A DNA stretch of 9,150 bases from Paracoccaceae bacterium (GTDB taxonomy: Bacteria; Pseudomonadota; Alphaproteobacteria; Rhodobacterales; Rhodobacteraceae), in assembly GCA_009920815.1 (NCBI GenBank), contig RFZH01000079.1, positions 1-9,150 of the forward strand, in the 5' to 3' direction. Each line of letters starts with the position of its first letter. Position 1 is the first letter of the stretch. The notes beneath the pieces were generated by a model. It was not told the DNA's origin, did no database searches, and saw only the letters and a program-made list of their open reading frames with translations. Of the stretch, positions 1 through 6,124 are shown piece after piece. The position numbers and the translations under genes were made by a program.

Positions 1-137
1 ATAATTGGCGTGTGGCCTGACGCGTCTTTGTAAACACCGACGCCAAGGTCGATTTTATCGGCGCGCGGATCTTCTTTGAACATCTGCATCAACGCCAGAA
101 TTTTATCCGCGGGTTGTTCTTTCAGTGTTTCGAACAT
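1..137 (-). CDS. Class I (aromatic/aspartate-type) aminotransferase, N-terminal fragment
   Basis: This is a PLP-dependent amino acid aminotransferase cut by the left window edge; 45 codons are visible. The peptide begins MFETLKEQPADKILAL and continues with a DPRADKIDLGVGVYKD segment, which is the usual N-terminus of the AspC/TyrB fold I family (the LGVGVYKD stretch precedes the active-site loop). The active-site lysine lies outside the window, so specificity (aspartate or aromatic amino acids) cannot be set; aromatic/tyrosine aminotransferase is the more common annotation in Rhodobacterales. The ATG (137-135) shares one base with the TAA stop of sseA upstream (TAATG), so the two genes are very likely co-transcribed and translationally coupled. 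Confidence 0.85.
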   Translation of the reverse strand, partial: MFETLKEQPADKILALMQMFKEDPRADKIDLGVGVYKDASGHTPI

Positions 138-991
138 TAGTTCTCTCCGGTTGCGACAGGCACGGTTGGGAACATCCCCCATTCCGCCCAACTGCCATCA
201 TAAAGCGAATGATCTGTTTTCCCGATCAGCTCAAGCCCAAGACATAAGATCGCGGCAGTGACGCCTGATCCACAGCTGGTGATTGCGGGTTTGTTTAGGT
301 CGACGCCAGCATCCAAAAAAGCTTGTCGCAGCGCGTCAGGTGATTTCATTGTTCCATCCTCATTTTGCAATGAGCGAAAATATACGTTTTTTGATCCAGG
401 GATATGGCCTGCACGTAGACCAGCGCGGGGTTCAGGTTCATCGCCGCGGAACCGACCAGGTGCGCGCGCATCTAGAATTTCATAATCACCAAGCTTTGAT
501 GCCGATGCGACCTGCGTCACGTCTTTTACCATATGGTTTTGGCGGCGCACTGTCATATGGCGATCACGGATCATTGGCGGCATGTCTTCGACGTCGCGTC
601 CCTCGGCAATCCATTTTTTCAGACCGCCATCCAATACGGCGATATTCATTTGTCCCATTAATCGGAACAACCACCAAACGCGCGCAGCGGAAAACACACC
701 CTCACCGTCGTAAACAACAACTTGGTGGCCATCACCAACGCCCATTGCACGCATGCGCGACATGAATTTTTCGACAGGCGGGACCATATGCGGCAAATCG
801 GACCGATGATCGGAAATATCGTCAATGTCGAAAAATCGTGCGCCGGGGATATGAGCGGCATCGTATTCCGCTTTTGCGTCACGCCCCATCTGCGGCAAAT
901 ACCACGATGCATCCAGAATACGCAGGTCTGGATTTTTAATGTGATCTGCCAACCATTGTGTCGACACCAATGTTTTTGGATTATCAATCAT
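137..991 (-). CDS. sseA: 3-mercaptopyruvate sulfurtransferase (two-domain rhodanese)
   Basis: This enzyme transfers the sulfane sulfur of 3-mercaptopyruvate to thiols, cyanide or thioredoxin, linking cysteine breakdown to persulfide formation in the cytoplasm. The 284 residues match the family's normal length. An inactive N-terminal rhodanese domain covers about residues 5-135 (motifs ILDASWYLP, HIPGARFFDID, VVVYDGEG, DGGLKKW). A catalytic C-terminal domain covers about 155-280. It holds DARAPGRF at 174-181, GHIPGSKN at 195-202 and the active loop CGSGVTA with nucleophile Cys240. CGSGV rather than CRKGV favours mercaptopyruvate over thiosulfate as substrate. AGGGG is placed 6 bases before the ATG. 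It is intact and sits upstream of, and one base overlapping, the aminotransferase gene. The ribosome-binding site lies in a small hairpin (separate entry). Confidence 0.93.
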   Translation of the reverse strand: MIDNPKTLVSTQWLADHIKNPDLRILDASWYLPQMGRDAKAEYDAAHIPGARFFDIDDISDHRSDLPHMVPPVEKFMSRMRAMGVGDGHQVVVYDGEGVFSAARVWWLFRLMGQMNIAVLDGGLKKWIAEGRDVEDMPPMIRDRHMTVRRQNHMVKDVTQVASASKLGDYEILDARAPGRFRGDEPEPRAGLRAGHIPGSKNVYFRSLQNEDGTMKSPDALRQAFLDAGVDLNKPAITSCGSGVTAAILCLGLELIGKTDHSLYDGSWAEWGMFPTVPVATGEN

Positions 992-997
992 AGTGCG

Positions 998-1015
998 CCC
1001 CTAGATAGCCTAGGG
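998..1015 (-). promoter_or_regulatory. Hairpin covering the sseA ribosome-binding site
   Basis: Read on the minus strand, CCCTAG (1015-1010) and CTAGGG (1004-999) form a perfect 6-bp stem around the 5-base loop GCTAT. The right arm contains the AGGGG Shine-Dalgarno (1002-998) of sseA, whose ATG starts at 991. The structure could dampen or modulate sseA translation. The pairing is visible in the sequence; any regulatory effect is inference. Confidence 0.35.
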
Positions 1016-1094
1016 TCTGCCTACTACTCGATCTTCAATGTGGCAAGAGTTGGAGGCAAAAATTGGTCGCCAACCCCTCTATTTTTTGACGATT

Positions 1095-1382
1095 TTAGCC
1101 CATTCTTGACCGGATCATACCGACCACGGCCATAACGACACCGCCACCGACGCCGCCGCCCGCCAATTGGCCTATGATCGAACCAATGTCCAATCCAGCA
1201 GCACCGCCCATCGCACCCGCCATATCAGGCGCGCCCAGCATACCCAACAAAGTGCCCCCAAGACCGCCGCCCACAATACCTGACAAGGAATTGATCAGTG
1301 TTCCTTGGTTCAATGAAGGAATTGCTTTACCCGCCGCATTGCCCCCGACCGCACCTGCGATCAATGAAATTAAAAGTTCCAT
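1095..1382 (-). CDS. Small Gly/Ala-rich membrane protein, unknown function
   Basis: I recognise this only as a type of hypothetical protein that is common in Rhodobacterales; no function is known to me. The 95 residues are dominated by Gly, Ala, Leu and Ile. A hydrophobic N-terminus (MELLISLIAGAVGGNAAG) is followed by a GIVGGGLGGTLLGMLGAP segment around residues 36-52 and a GGGVGGGVVMAVVGMI segment near 75-90. It ends with a basic tail (RSRMG). The repeated GxxxG/GGxGG spacing is what tightly packed membrane helices (glycine-zipper type) show. There is no cleavable signal peptide and no Cys or His cluster. The start is supported by AAGGGGG 6 bases upstream of the ATG. It lies between smpB and sseA on the same strand, with gaps of about 95-100 bases on each side. 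Confidence 0.75.
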   Translation of the reverse strand: MELLISLIAGAVGGNAAGKAIPSLNQGTLINSLSGIVGGGLGGTLLGMLGAPDMAGAMGGAAGLDIGSIIGQLAGGGVGGGVVMAVVGMIRSRMG

Positions 1383-1386
1383 AGTC

Positions 1387-1412
1387 TGCCCCCTTACGTT
1401 TAGACAGGGGCA
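1387..1412 (-). promoter_or_regulatory. Inverted repeat over the ribosome-binding site of the Gly-rich gene
   Basis: On the minus strand TGCCCC (1412-1407) can pair with GGGGCA (1392-1387) across a 14-base loop. The right arm holds most of the AAGGGGG Shine-Dalgarno for the ATG at 1382. The arrangement (C-rich arm facing a G-rich ribosome-binding site) mirrors that of sseA downstream. It may simply follow from a very G-rich Shine-Dalgarno, and a regulatory role is unproven. Confidence 0.25.
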
Positions 1413-1477
1413 ATACTAGGGACAGAGCGTATCTGCTTTTAGGGGAAACTGCGCCAAAAATTCCCGAGGCGTGTCGG

Positions 1478-1954
1478 TCAATCGCCCTGCTTTAACAAGC
1501 GTTGTTTTTGGCGGTTCCAATCTTTTTCGGCAGCATCCGCGCGCTTGTCGTGGTTTTTCTTGCCCTTTGCGATCCCAATCTTAAGCTTGATAAAGCCTTT
1601 ATGATTGAAATACATAACCAGCGGCACGACTGTCATGCCTTTGCGTTGTGTATCGGACCATAATCGCGCCAGTTCCCGTTTGGAAACCAATAGTTTACGC
1701 TTGCGGCGTTCTTCATGACCCCAGGTACGGGCCTGTTCATAAGAGGATATATACGAATTCACCATCCACAGCTCGCCCTCATCGACGTGGGCGTAGCTTT
1801 CCGCTATATTGGCCTTACCGATGCGCAGGGCTTTCACCTCGGATCCCATTAAAACGATACCACATTCCAAATCATCTTCGATCGCGTAATCGTGACGCGC
1901 CCGACGGTTTTCAGCTATGATTTTATAGTTTGGATCGGATTTTGGTTTTGCCAT
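1478..1954 (-). CDS. smpB: SsrA-binding protein SmpB
   Basis: SmpB binds tmRNA (SsrA) and delivers it to stalled ribosomes, so that trapped peptides are tagged for degradation and ribosomes released. The protein is 158 residues, normal for the family. It shows KIIAENRRARHDYAIEDD near the N-terminus, GIVLMGSEVKALR and NIAESYA in the OB-fold core, and HEERRKRKLL. The basic C-terminal tail (GKKNHDKRADAAEKDW then NRQKQRLLKQGD) inserts in the mRNA channel. An upstream in-frame ATG at 2050 would add 32 residues unlike any SmpB. The start at 1954 (MAKPKSDPNYK) fits the family, although its Shine-Dalgarno is poor. It is divergent from the class III aminotransferase. The ssrA gene itself is not in the window. 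Confidence 0.95.
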   Translation of the reverse strand: MAKPKSDPNYKIIAENRRARHDYAIEDDLECGIVLMGSEVKALRIGKANIAESYAHVDEGELWMVNSYISSYEQARTWGHEERRKRKLLVSKRELARLWSDTQRKGMTVVPLVMYFNHKGFIKLKIGIAKGKKNHDKRADAAEKDWNRQKQRLLKQGD

Positions 1955-2039
1955 AATGGCGATGAGTACACCGTGATACAGCCCAAGTCCAGCACCTGAG
2001 AGATTGCTTTTTGCTGGACAGTCTATTAGAAAGTCATAA

Positions 2040-2053
2040 AATTTGATCAAATT
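2040..2053. promoter_or_regulatory. Perfect 14-bp palindrome between divergent genes
   Basis: AATTTGATCAAATT reads the same on both strands. It is flanked by TCAT on the left and ATGA on the right, which extend the symmetry after a small offset. It sits 23 bases before the aminotransferase ATG and 85 bases before the smpB start, the position expected for an operator of a dimeric regulator. The regulator is unknown. AT-rich palindromes also occur by chance. Confidence 0.35.
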
Positions 2054-2076
2054 ATGATCGTTGAAAGGTCACCAGG

Positions 2077-3429
2077 ATGAAAGACAACAACTTTATCAAA
2101 GAAAACAACGCAAAACACATGTGGCATCCGATGGGGCACCCTGCCGATTCTTTGGCGCATCCGCCAACGGTGATTACATCTGCAAAAGACAGTTCGATCA
2201 CCGATATTGATGGAAACACAGTCGTCGATGCTGTTGGTGGCCTATGGTGCGTCAACCTTGGTTATTCCAACGATGTGGTCAAAGAAGCGATCAGCAAACA
2301 ACTATATGATCTGCCGTATTATTCGGCGTTTTCAGGAACCTCTAACCCAGCCGCGATCGAGGCATCGTATTTGGTGCGCGATATGTTCGCAGCGGATGGC
2401 ATGTCACGCGTGTTCTTTACGTCTGGCGGATCGGATTCGGTCGAAACCTGTTTACGCCTAGCGCGTCAGTACCATGTTGTGCGTGGTGAAACGTCACGTA
2501 CAAAATTCATCTCATTGAAAAAAGGATACCACGGAACCCATTTTGGTGGCGCGTCCGTGAACGGCAACAATCGGTTCCGCATCAACTATGAACCCTTGCT
2601 GCCAGGCTGTTATCATTTGCCTGCTCCATATACATATCGCAATCCGTTCAATGAAACCGATCCTGCAAAATTGGCGCAAAACATTGCAGCCGCGTTTGAA
2701 GACGAAATCGCATTCCAAGGTGCAAACACGATTGCAGCCTTTATCATGGAACCGATCCAGGGTGCGGGCGGCGTGATTGTTCCTGATGCAAGCTTTATGG
2801 GATTGATGCGCGACATTTGCGATCGTCATGGAATTTTAATGATCTCTGACGAAGTGATCACGGGGTTTGGTCGCACCGGCGATTGGTCTGGCGCACGCCA
2901 TTGGGGTGTAAAGCCTGATTTGATGTCGATGGCCAAAGGGATTACTTCGGGTTATTTCCCGGTCGGTGCCGCGTTAATTGGTGAAAAAGTCGCTGAAGTG
3001 TTCGAAAACGATACATCCGGCAATGCCGCAATTTTCCACGGCTACACCTATTCCGCCCACCCCGTTGGCGCGGCTGCGGTAACAGCGACGCTAAATGAAA
3101 CATTACGCTTAGATACGAAAGTGAACGCAGCGGCACGTGGTGCGCAATTGTTCGAAGGCGTCAAAGCATTAGCGGCCAAACACAATATCGTCGGCGATGT
3201 ACGTGGGGGCCATGGTTTGATGACAGGAATCGAATTGGTATCCGACCAAGGGTCAAAAACACCGATGGATTTGGCAACGATGAAACGCATTCACAAGACC
3301 GCTTATGACAATGGCGCGATGGTGCGTTTGGGTGGAAACAACATCCTGATGTCGCCACCTTTGGTAATCACCGAGGCCGAGGTAAACCAAATTCTGTCCG
3401 CTTTAGACGCGGGTTTCTCGGCGGCCTAA
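2077..3429 (+). CDS. Class III omega-aminotransferase (amine/omega-amino acid:pyruvate type)
   Basis: This PLP enzyme moves an amino group from an omega-amino acid or amine, usually to pyruvate. The 450 residues are full length for fold I class III transaminases. Visible signatures are GGLWCVNLGY with Trp57 in the substrate pocket, the phosphate-binding SGGSDSVE at 116-123, and YHG with PLP-stacking Tyr151. Also present are MISDEVITGFGRTG with Asp258, the Schiff-base Lys287 in SMAKGITSGYFPVG, and FHGYTYSAHP at 320-329. Arg417 before NNILMSPPLVI matches the flipping arginine that holds the acceptor carboxylate. Taurine, hypotaurine, beta-alanine and putrescine transaminases all share this frame, so the substrate is open. 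The start has GAAAGG 8 bases upstream. It is apparently a single-gene unit, divergent from smpB and followed by a hairpin. Confidence 0.9.
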   Translation: MKDNNFIKENNAKHMWHPMGHPADSLAHPPTVITSAKDSSITDIDGNTVVDAVGGLWCVNLGYSNDVVKEAISKQLYDLPYYSAFSGTSNPAAIEASYLVRDMFAADGMSRVFFTSGGSDSVETCLRLARQYHVVRGETSRTKFISLKKGYHGTHFGGASVNGNNRFRINYEPLLPGCYHLPAPYTYRNPFNETDPAKLAQNIAAAFEDEIAFQGANTIAAFIMEPIQGAGGVIVPDASFMGLMRDICDRHGILMISDEVITGFGRTGDWSGARHWGVKPDLMSMAKGITSGYFPVGAALIGEKVAEVFENDTSGNAAIFHGYTYSAHPVGAAAVTATLNETLRLDTKVNAAARGAQLFEGVKALAAKHNIVGDVRGGHGLMTGIELVSDQGSKTPMDLATMKRIHKTAYDNGAMVRLGGNNILMSPPLVITEAEVNQILSALDAGFSAA

Positions 3430-3444
3430 ATCTTAAATACCTAA

Positions 3445-3482
3445 ATATTACTGGGCTAAACCTTGGATCGGCCCAGTAATAT
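3445..3482 (+). terminator. Hairpin after the aminotransferase gene (weak terminator)
   Basis: ATATTACTGGGC (3445-3456) and GCCCAGTAATAT (3471-3482) form a perfect 12-bp stem with a 14-base loop, 15 bases after the aminotransferase stop. No T-run follows directly (the next T-rich stretch begins near 3491). It may therefore act as a transcript 3' stabiliser or a partial terminator rather than a classic intrinsic terminator. Confidence 0.55.
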
Positions 3483-3525
3483 CAGGACCGTTTAAGTTTT
3501 AATTTACCCAAGGCGAATTTTCTGC

Positions 3526-3554
3526 TTTCATTCATTCGAGTTTTTGAATATATA
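3526..3554 (+). promoter_or_regulatory. Predicted promoter of the DUF442-SulP pair
   Basis: TATATA (3549-3554) is a plausible -10 box. Seventeen bases upstream lies TTTCAT (3526-3531), a poor -35 element. The spacing suits the housekeeping sigma factor, and transcription would start near 3561, about 29 bases before the ATG at 3590. The inverted repeat 3534-3549 lies between the two elements and touches the -10 box. Confidence 0.45.
3534..3549. promoter_or_regulatory. Candidate SqrR/BigR (persulfide-sensing repressor) operator
   Basis: ATTC (3534-3537), eight bases, then GAAT (3546-3549) exactly fits ATTC-N8-GAAT, the half-site arrangement reported for the ArsR-family repressor SqrR of Rhodobacter capsulatus; BigR is its relative in Agrobacterium and Xylella. 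These proteins release DNA when two cysteines form a polysulfide bridge. The site overlaps the predicted -10 box, where a repressor would block RNA polymerase. The gene it precedes, DUF442, belongs to the family found in BigR/SqrR regulons. The repressor gene is not in this window. Confidence 0.6.
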
Positions 3555-3589
3555 GGCAAGGACTCAGTTAAATTTGAAAGGGCTCAATC

Positions 3590-3916
3590 ATGAACGTAAT
3601 GCCTTTGACCGACGAATTCGCCGTTACAGCACAGATCTCTGTCGACGATGTGTCTGCCATCGCAGAAGCAGGTTATAAAACCATTATTTGCAATCGTCCC
3701 GACTATGAAACAGCGGATCAGCCAGTGTTTGCAGATATCAAAGCAGCAGCAGAAGCCGCCGGCCTTTCCGTCGCATACATTCCTGTTGTCGGAATGCCCA
3801 CGCCAAACCAAGTTGCAGAAATGGCGGACAGCTTAAAAGCACTGCCACAGCCAGTATTGGCGTATTGCCGCAGCGGCAATAGATCCTCCATTCTTTTCAA
3901 CGCCGCACAAGGCTAA
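3590..3916 (+). CDS. DUF442/TIGR01244-family sulfur transferase (Blh N-domain type)
   Basis: This is a small protein-tyrosine-phosphatase-fold protein of the DUF442 family, linked to sulfide/persulfide detoxification in alphaproteobacteria and often fused to a persulfide dioxygenase or a sulfide:quinone reductase-like domain. The 108 residues include SVDDVSAIAEAGYKTIICNRPD at 17-38 (typical beta-alpha start) and the active loop CRSGNRS with Cys93. The protein ends only 15 residues after that cysteine. Many relatives run about 25 residues further, so the C-terminus may be clipped, though short versions resembling the bare domain may also exist. The start is backed by GAAAGGG 7 bases upstream. 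Its promoter holds a candidate SqrR operator. The SulP reading frame begins 16 bases after the stop, suggesting one transcript. Confidence 0.8.
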   Translation: MNVMPLTDEFAVTAQISVDDVSAIAEAGYKTIICNRPDYETADQPVFADIKAAAEAAGLSVAYIPVVGMPTPNQVAEMADSLKALPQPVLAYCRSGNRSSILFNAAQG

Positions 3917-3932
3917 AACCGAACGGGCGCAG

Positions 3933-5516
3933 ATGCGTCCGCGCACCGGTAAAGGAAATAAGTATGCGTCAATCTTACCTTTGGTGGCCTATGCCATTTT
4001 CGGGACGTCACGCGCTCTTGCGGTGGGACCGGTTGCGGTCGTCTCATTGATGACAGCTGCAGCGATTGGCAATTTAGGTCTTTCGACACCAGCCGAAGTC
4101 GCGATTGCGGCCGGAACCCTAGCATTTATATCAGGTGTCATTTTGGCCGTACTTGGTGTGTTGCGCTTGGGTTTCTTGGCGAACTTTTTGTCACATCCCG
4201 TGATTGCGGGCTTTATCACCGCATCAGGTGTTTTGATCGCAACAAGCCAGCTAAAACACATTCTTGGCATCCAAGCGGGCGGCGACAATTTAGTTGAATT
4301 GATCCATTCCCTCTTTGAAAACCAGCATGCGACTAACCCGGTCACGATGGCGATTGGCTTGATCACGGTTGCGTTTCTATTCTGGGTTCGCAAAGGATTG
4401 AAACCAGTTTTGTTATCATTCGGGCTAAAGCCACGCTTGGCCGATATTCTGGCGAAAGCTGGCCCCGTTGGTGCAGTGGTCGCAACCACATTGGTGGTCT
4501 TTGTGTTTGATCTTGAAAACAAAGGCGTGAAAATCGTTGGTGACGTACCGACCGGTTTGCCACCACTGACACTGCCCAGTTTTAGCCCATCTTTGTGGGG
4601 TCAGCTGTTTATCTCGGCCCTTTTAATTTCGATCATCGGGTTTGTTGAATCGGTGTCAGTCGCATCAACATTGGCGGCCAAAAAACGTCAACGTATTATC
4701 CCAGATCAAGAATTGGTTGGCCTTGGTGCATCAAACATCGCCTCGGCAATTTCGGGTGGATACCCCGTCACGGGTGGCTTTGCGCGGTCCGTTGTGAACT
4801 TTGACGCAGGATCAGAAACGCCAGCAGCAGGTGCATTCACCGCGATCGGCATTGGTCTGGCCGCATTGCTTTTGACCCCATTGTTGTACTTCCTTCCAAA
4901 GGCGACACTGGCGGCAACGATCATTGTTGCGGTTCTGTCCTTGGTCGATTTTTCAATTCTCAAAAAAACATGGAGCTATTCCAAAGTTGACTTTGTTGCG
5001 GTGTTTGCAACCATTGTCCTTACTTTGGGTATGGGTGTCGAGGTTGGCGTGTCTGCGGGTGTCATCCTGTCTGTCGGATTGTTCTTGTACAAAACCTCAA
5101 AACCGCACGTCGCAGAGGTTGGGTTGGTGCCAAACACACAGCATTTCCGCAACATCAACCGTCATAATGTCGAAACTCACCCCTCGGTGGTAACGTTACG
5201 AATTGATGAATCGCTGTATTTTGCAAACGCCTCATTCTTGCAGGATTTAGTATACGACCGCATCGCTTGTGATCAACCGATCCGTCACATTGTCTTGATG
5301 TGTTCAGCTGTAAATGAAATCGACATGAGTGCCTTGGAAAGCCTAGAGGCCATTAACCTCCGCCTTAAGGATTTGGGCATCAAATTACACATGTCAGAAG
5401 TCAAAGGCCCTGTCATGGATCGCCTGAAACGGAGCCATTTCTTAGAAGAGATGACAGGAAAGATCTTTCTGTCCCAATATGATGCATACGTAGAATTGCA
5501 GCCTAAGGCGATTTAA
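3933..5516 (+). CDS. SulP-family anion transporter with STAS domain, N-terminally truncated (possible pseudogene)
   Basis: SulP proteins carry sulfate or other anions across the inner membrane. From residue 11 (YASILPLVAYAIFGTSRALA) onward this is a clear SulP: GPVAVVSL at 32-39, many hydrophobic helices up to about 395, FVESVSVASTLAAK, GGYPVTGGFARS, and a C-terminal STAS domain from about 415 with DMSALESL at 464-471. The family normally begins with about 60-65 more residues: a cytoplasmic lead, helix 1 with its PQSLAYA-type substrate-binding motif, and the turn before GLYAS. All of that is missing, and the first ten residues (MRPRTGKGNK) are not SulP-like. There is no room upstream because DUF442 ends at 3916. 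The ATG at 3933 has a poor ribosome-binding site. A good one (AAAGGA) serves an ATG at 3964 in another frame. Without helix 1 transport is unlikely. Co-transcription with DUF442 and SqrR control are inferred. Confidence 0.85.
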   Translation: MRPRTGKGNKYASILPLVAYAIFGTSRALAVGPVAVVSLMTAAAIGNLGLSTPAEVAIAAGTLAFISGVILAVLGVLRLGFLANFLSHPVIAGFITASGVLIATSQLKHILGIQAGGDNLVELIHSLFENQHATNPVTMAIGLITVAFLFWVRKGLKPVLLSFGLKPRLADILAKAGPVGAVVATTLVVFVFDLENKGVKIVGDVPTGLPPLTLPSFSPSLWGQLFISALLISIIGFVESVSVASTLAAKKRQRIIPDQELVGLGASNIASAISGGYPVTGGFARSVVNFDAGSETPAAGAFTAIGIGLAALLLTPLLYFLPKATLAATIIVAVLSLVDFSILKKTWSYSKVDFVAVFATIVLTLGMGVEVGVSAGVILSVGLFLYKTSKPHVAEVGLVPNTQHFRNINRHNVETHPSVVTLRIDESLYFANASFLQDLVYDRIACDQPIRHIVLMCSAVNEIDMSALESLEAINLRLKDLGIKLHMSEVKGPVMDRLKRSHFLEEMTGKIFLSQYDAYVELQPKAI

Positions 5517-5557
5517 TAGCCGTCTGCATATTCGGATGACGTCGTTATCTTATCAAC

Positions 5558-5585
5558 GCGCGGGCCAAAAGCCCGCGCATTTTAT
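5558..5585 (+). terminator. Rho-independent terminator after the SulP gene
   Basis: GCGCGGGC (5558-5565) and GCCCGCGC (5571-5578) form a GC-rich 8-bp stem with the 5-base loop CAAAA, followed by ATTTTATTT. The U-rich side serves the plus strand (DUF442-SulP transcript). The hairpin also lies 4 bases beyond the rluE stop on the minus strand, where the following bases (GTTGATAAG) are less U-rich, so termination in that direction would be weaker. Confidence 0.85.
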
Positions 5586-6124
5586 TTAATGATTCTGTGT
5601 TCACCCACTGCGATATCATCAAGCGTCCAATCTCCGATGCGCCAGCGAACAAGTCGTAATGTCGGAAATCCCGCCGCCGCTGTCATTCTGCGGACCTGAC
5701 GGTTGCGGCCTTCGGTAATTGTTATTTCAATCCATGAGTCTGGCACAGATTTTCGATAACGCACCGGCGGATCACGATCCCAAAGTTTGGGCGTTGGGAT
5801 CACGCGCACCACTGCAGGGCGACAAGGTCCATCGTTTAGCGTCACACCATCACGCAACACGGCAAGATCAGCGTCCGTTGGGGTACCTTCGACTTGGGCC
5901 AGATATGTTTTTTCCCATTTATAGCGCGGATCTGAAATACGTGATTGCACACGACCATTATCGGTCAATATCAACAAGCCCTCGCTGTCGCGATCAAGGC
6001 GACCCGCAGGATAGACACTGGGTATCGAGATATAATCGGAAAGCGTCTGGCGCTGTGATGCATGTACCCCTTTATCGGTGAATTGTGACAGCACATTAAA
6101 AGGTTTATTGAACAGAACGATCAT
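5582..6124 (-). CDS. rluE: 23S rRNA pseudouridine synthase RluE
   Basis: RsuA/RluE-family enzymes turn a uridine of rRNA into pseudouridine; RluE acts on position 2457 of 23S rRNA in E. coli. The 180-residue protein starts MIVLFNKPFNVLSQFTDKG, the RluE hallmark. It carries the catalytic GRLDRDSEGLL motif with Asp44, KTYLAQVEG, GVTLNDGPCRPA, the RluE-type PPVRYRKSVPDSW, and GRNRQVRRMTAAAGFPTLRL. It has no S4 domain, as in RluE. An ATG 12 codons upstream (6160) exists, but the start at 6124 fits the family and forms an ATGA overlap with the stop of the asparaginase gene, indicating coupled translation. It is intact. Confidence 0.92.
   Translation of the reverse strand: MIVLFNKPFNVLSQFTDKGVHASQRQTLSDYISIPSVYPAGRLDRDSEGLLILTDNGRVQSRISDPRYKWEKTYLAQVEGTPTDADLAVLRDGVTLNDGPCRPAVVRVIPTPKLWDRDPPVRYRKSVPDSWIEITITEGRNRQVRRMTAAAGFPTLRLVRWRIGDWTLDDIAVGEHRIIK

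Noticed and set aside
283..765. 160-codon plus-strand open frame antisense to sseA
   Set aside because: sseA on the other strand is full length with all motifs; this frame has low-complexity, Arg-rich shadow-type composition.
1955..2050. Longer smpB product starting 32 codons upstream at 2050
   Set aside because: The extra residues are not SmpB-like and would run through the divergent regulatory region; the start at 1954 gives the normal 158-residue protein.
3905..3925. Programmed +1 frameshift joining DUF442 and SulP at the TAA stop
   Set aside because: There is no release-factor-2-like slippery codon with an internal Shine-Dalgarno, and the missing SulP helix 1 would still be missing; kept only as an observation about frame relation.
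3964..4050. 28-codon frame starting at the good ribosome-binding site at 3964
   Set aside because: It is an out-of-frame read of SulP codons (MRQSYLWWP...) with no homology; it is more likely a relic of the original SulP start.
3989..4522. 177-codon open frame on the minus strand inside SulP
   Set aside because: Its codons are the antisense of a clear SulP coding region and the product resembles no protein family; a shadow frame.
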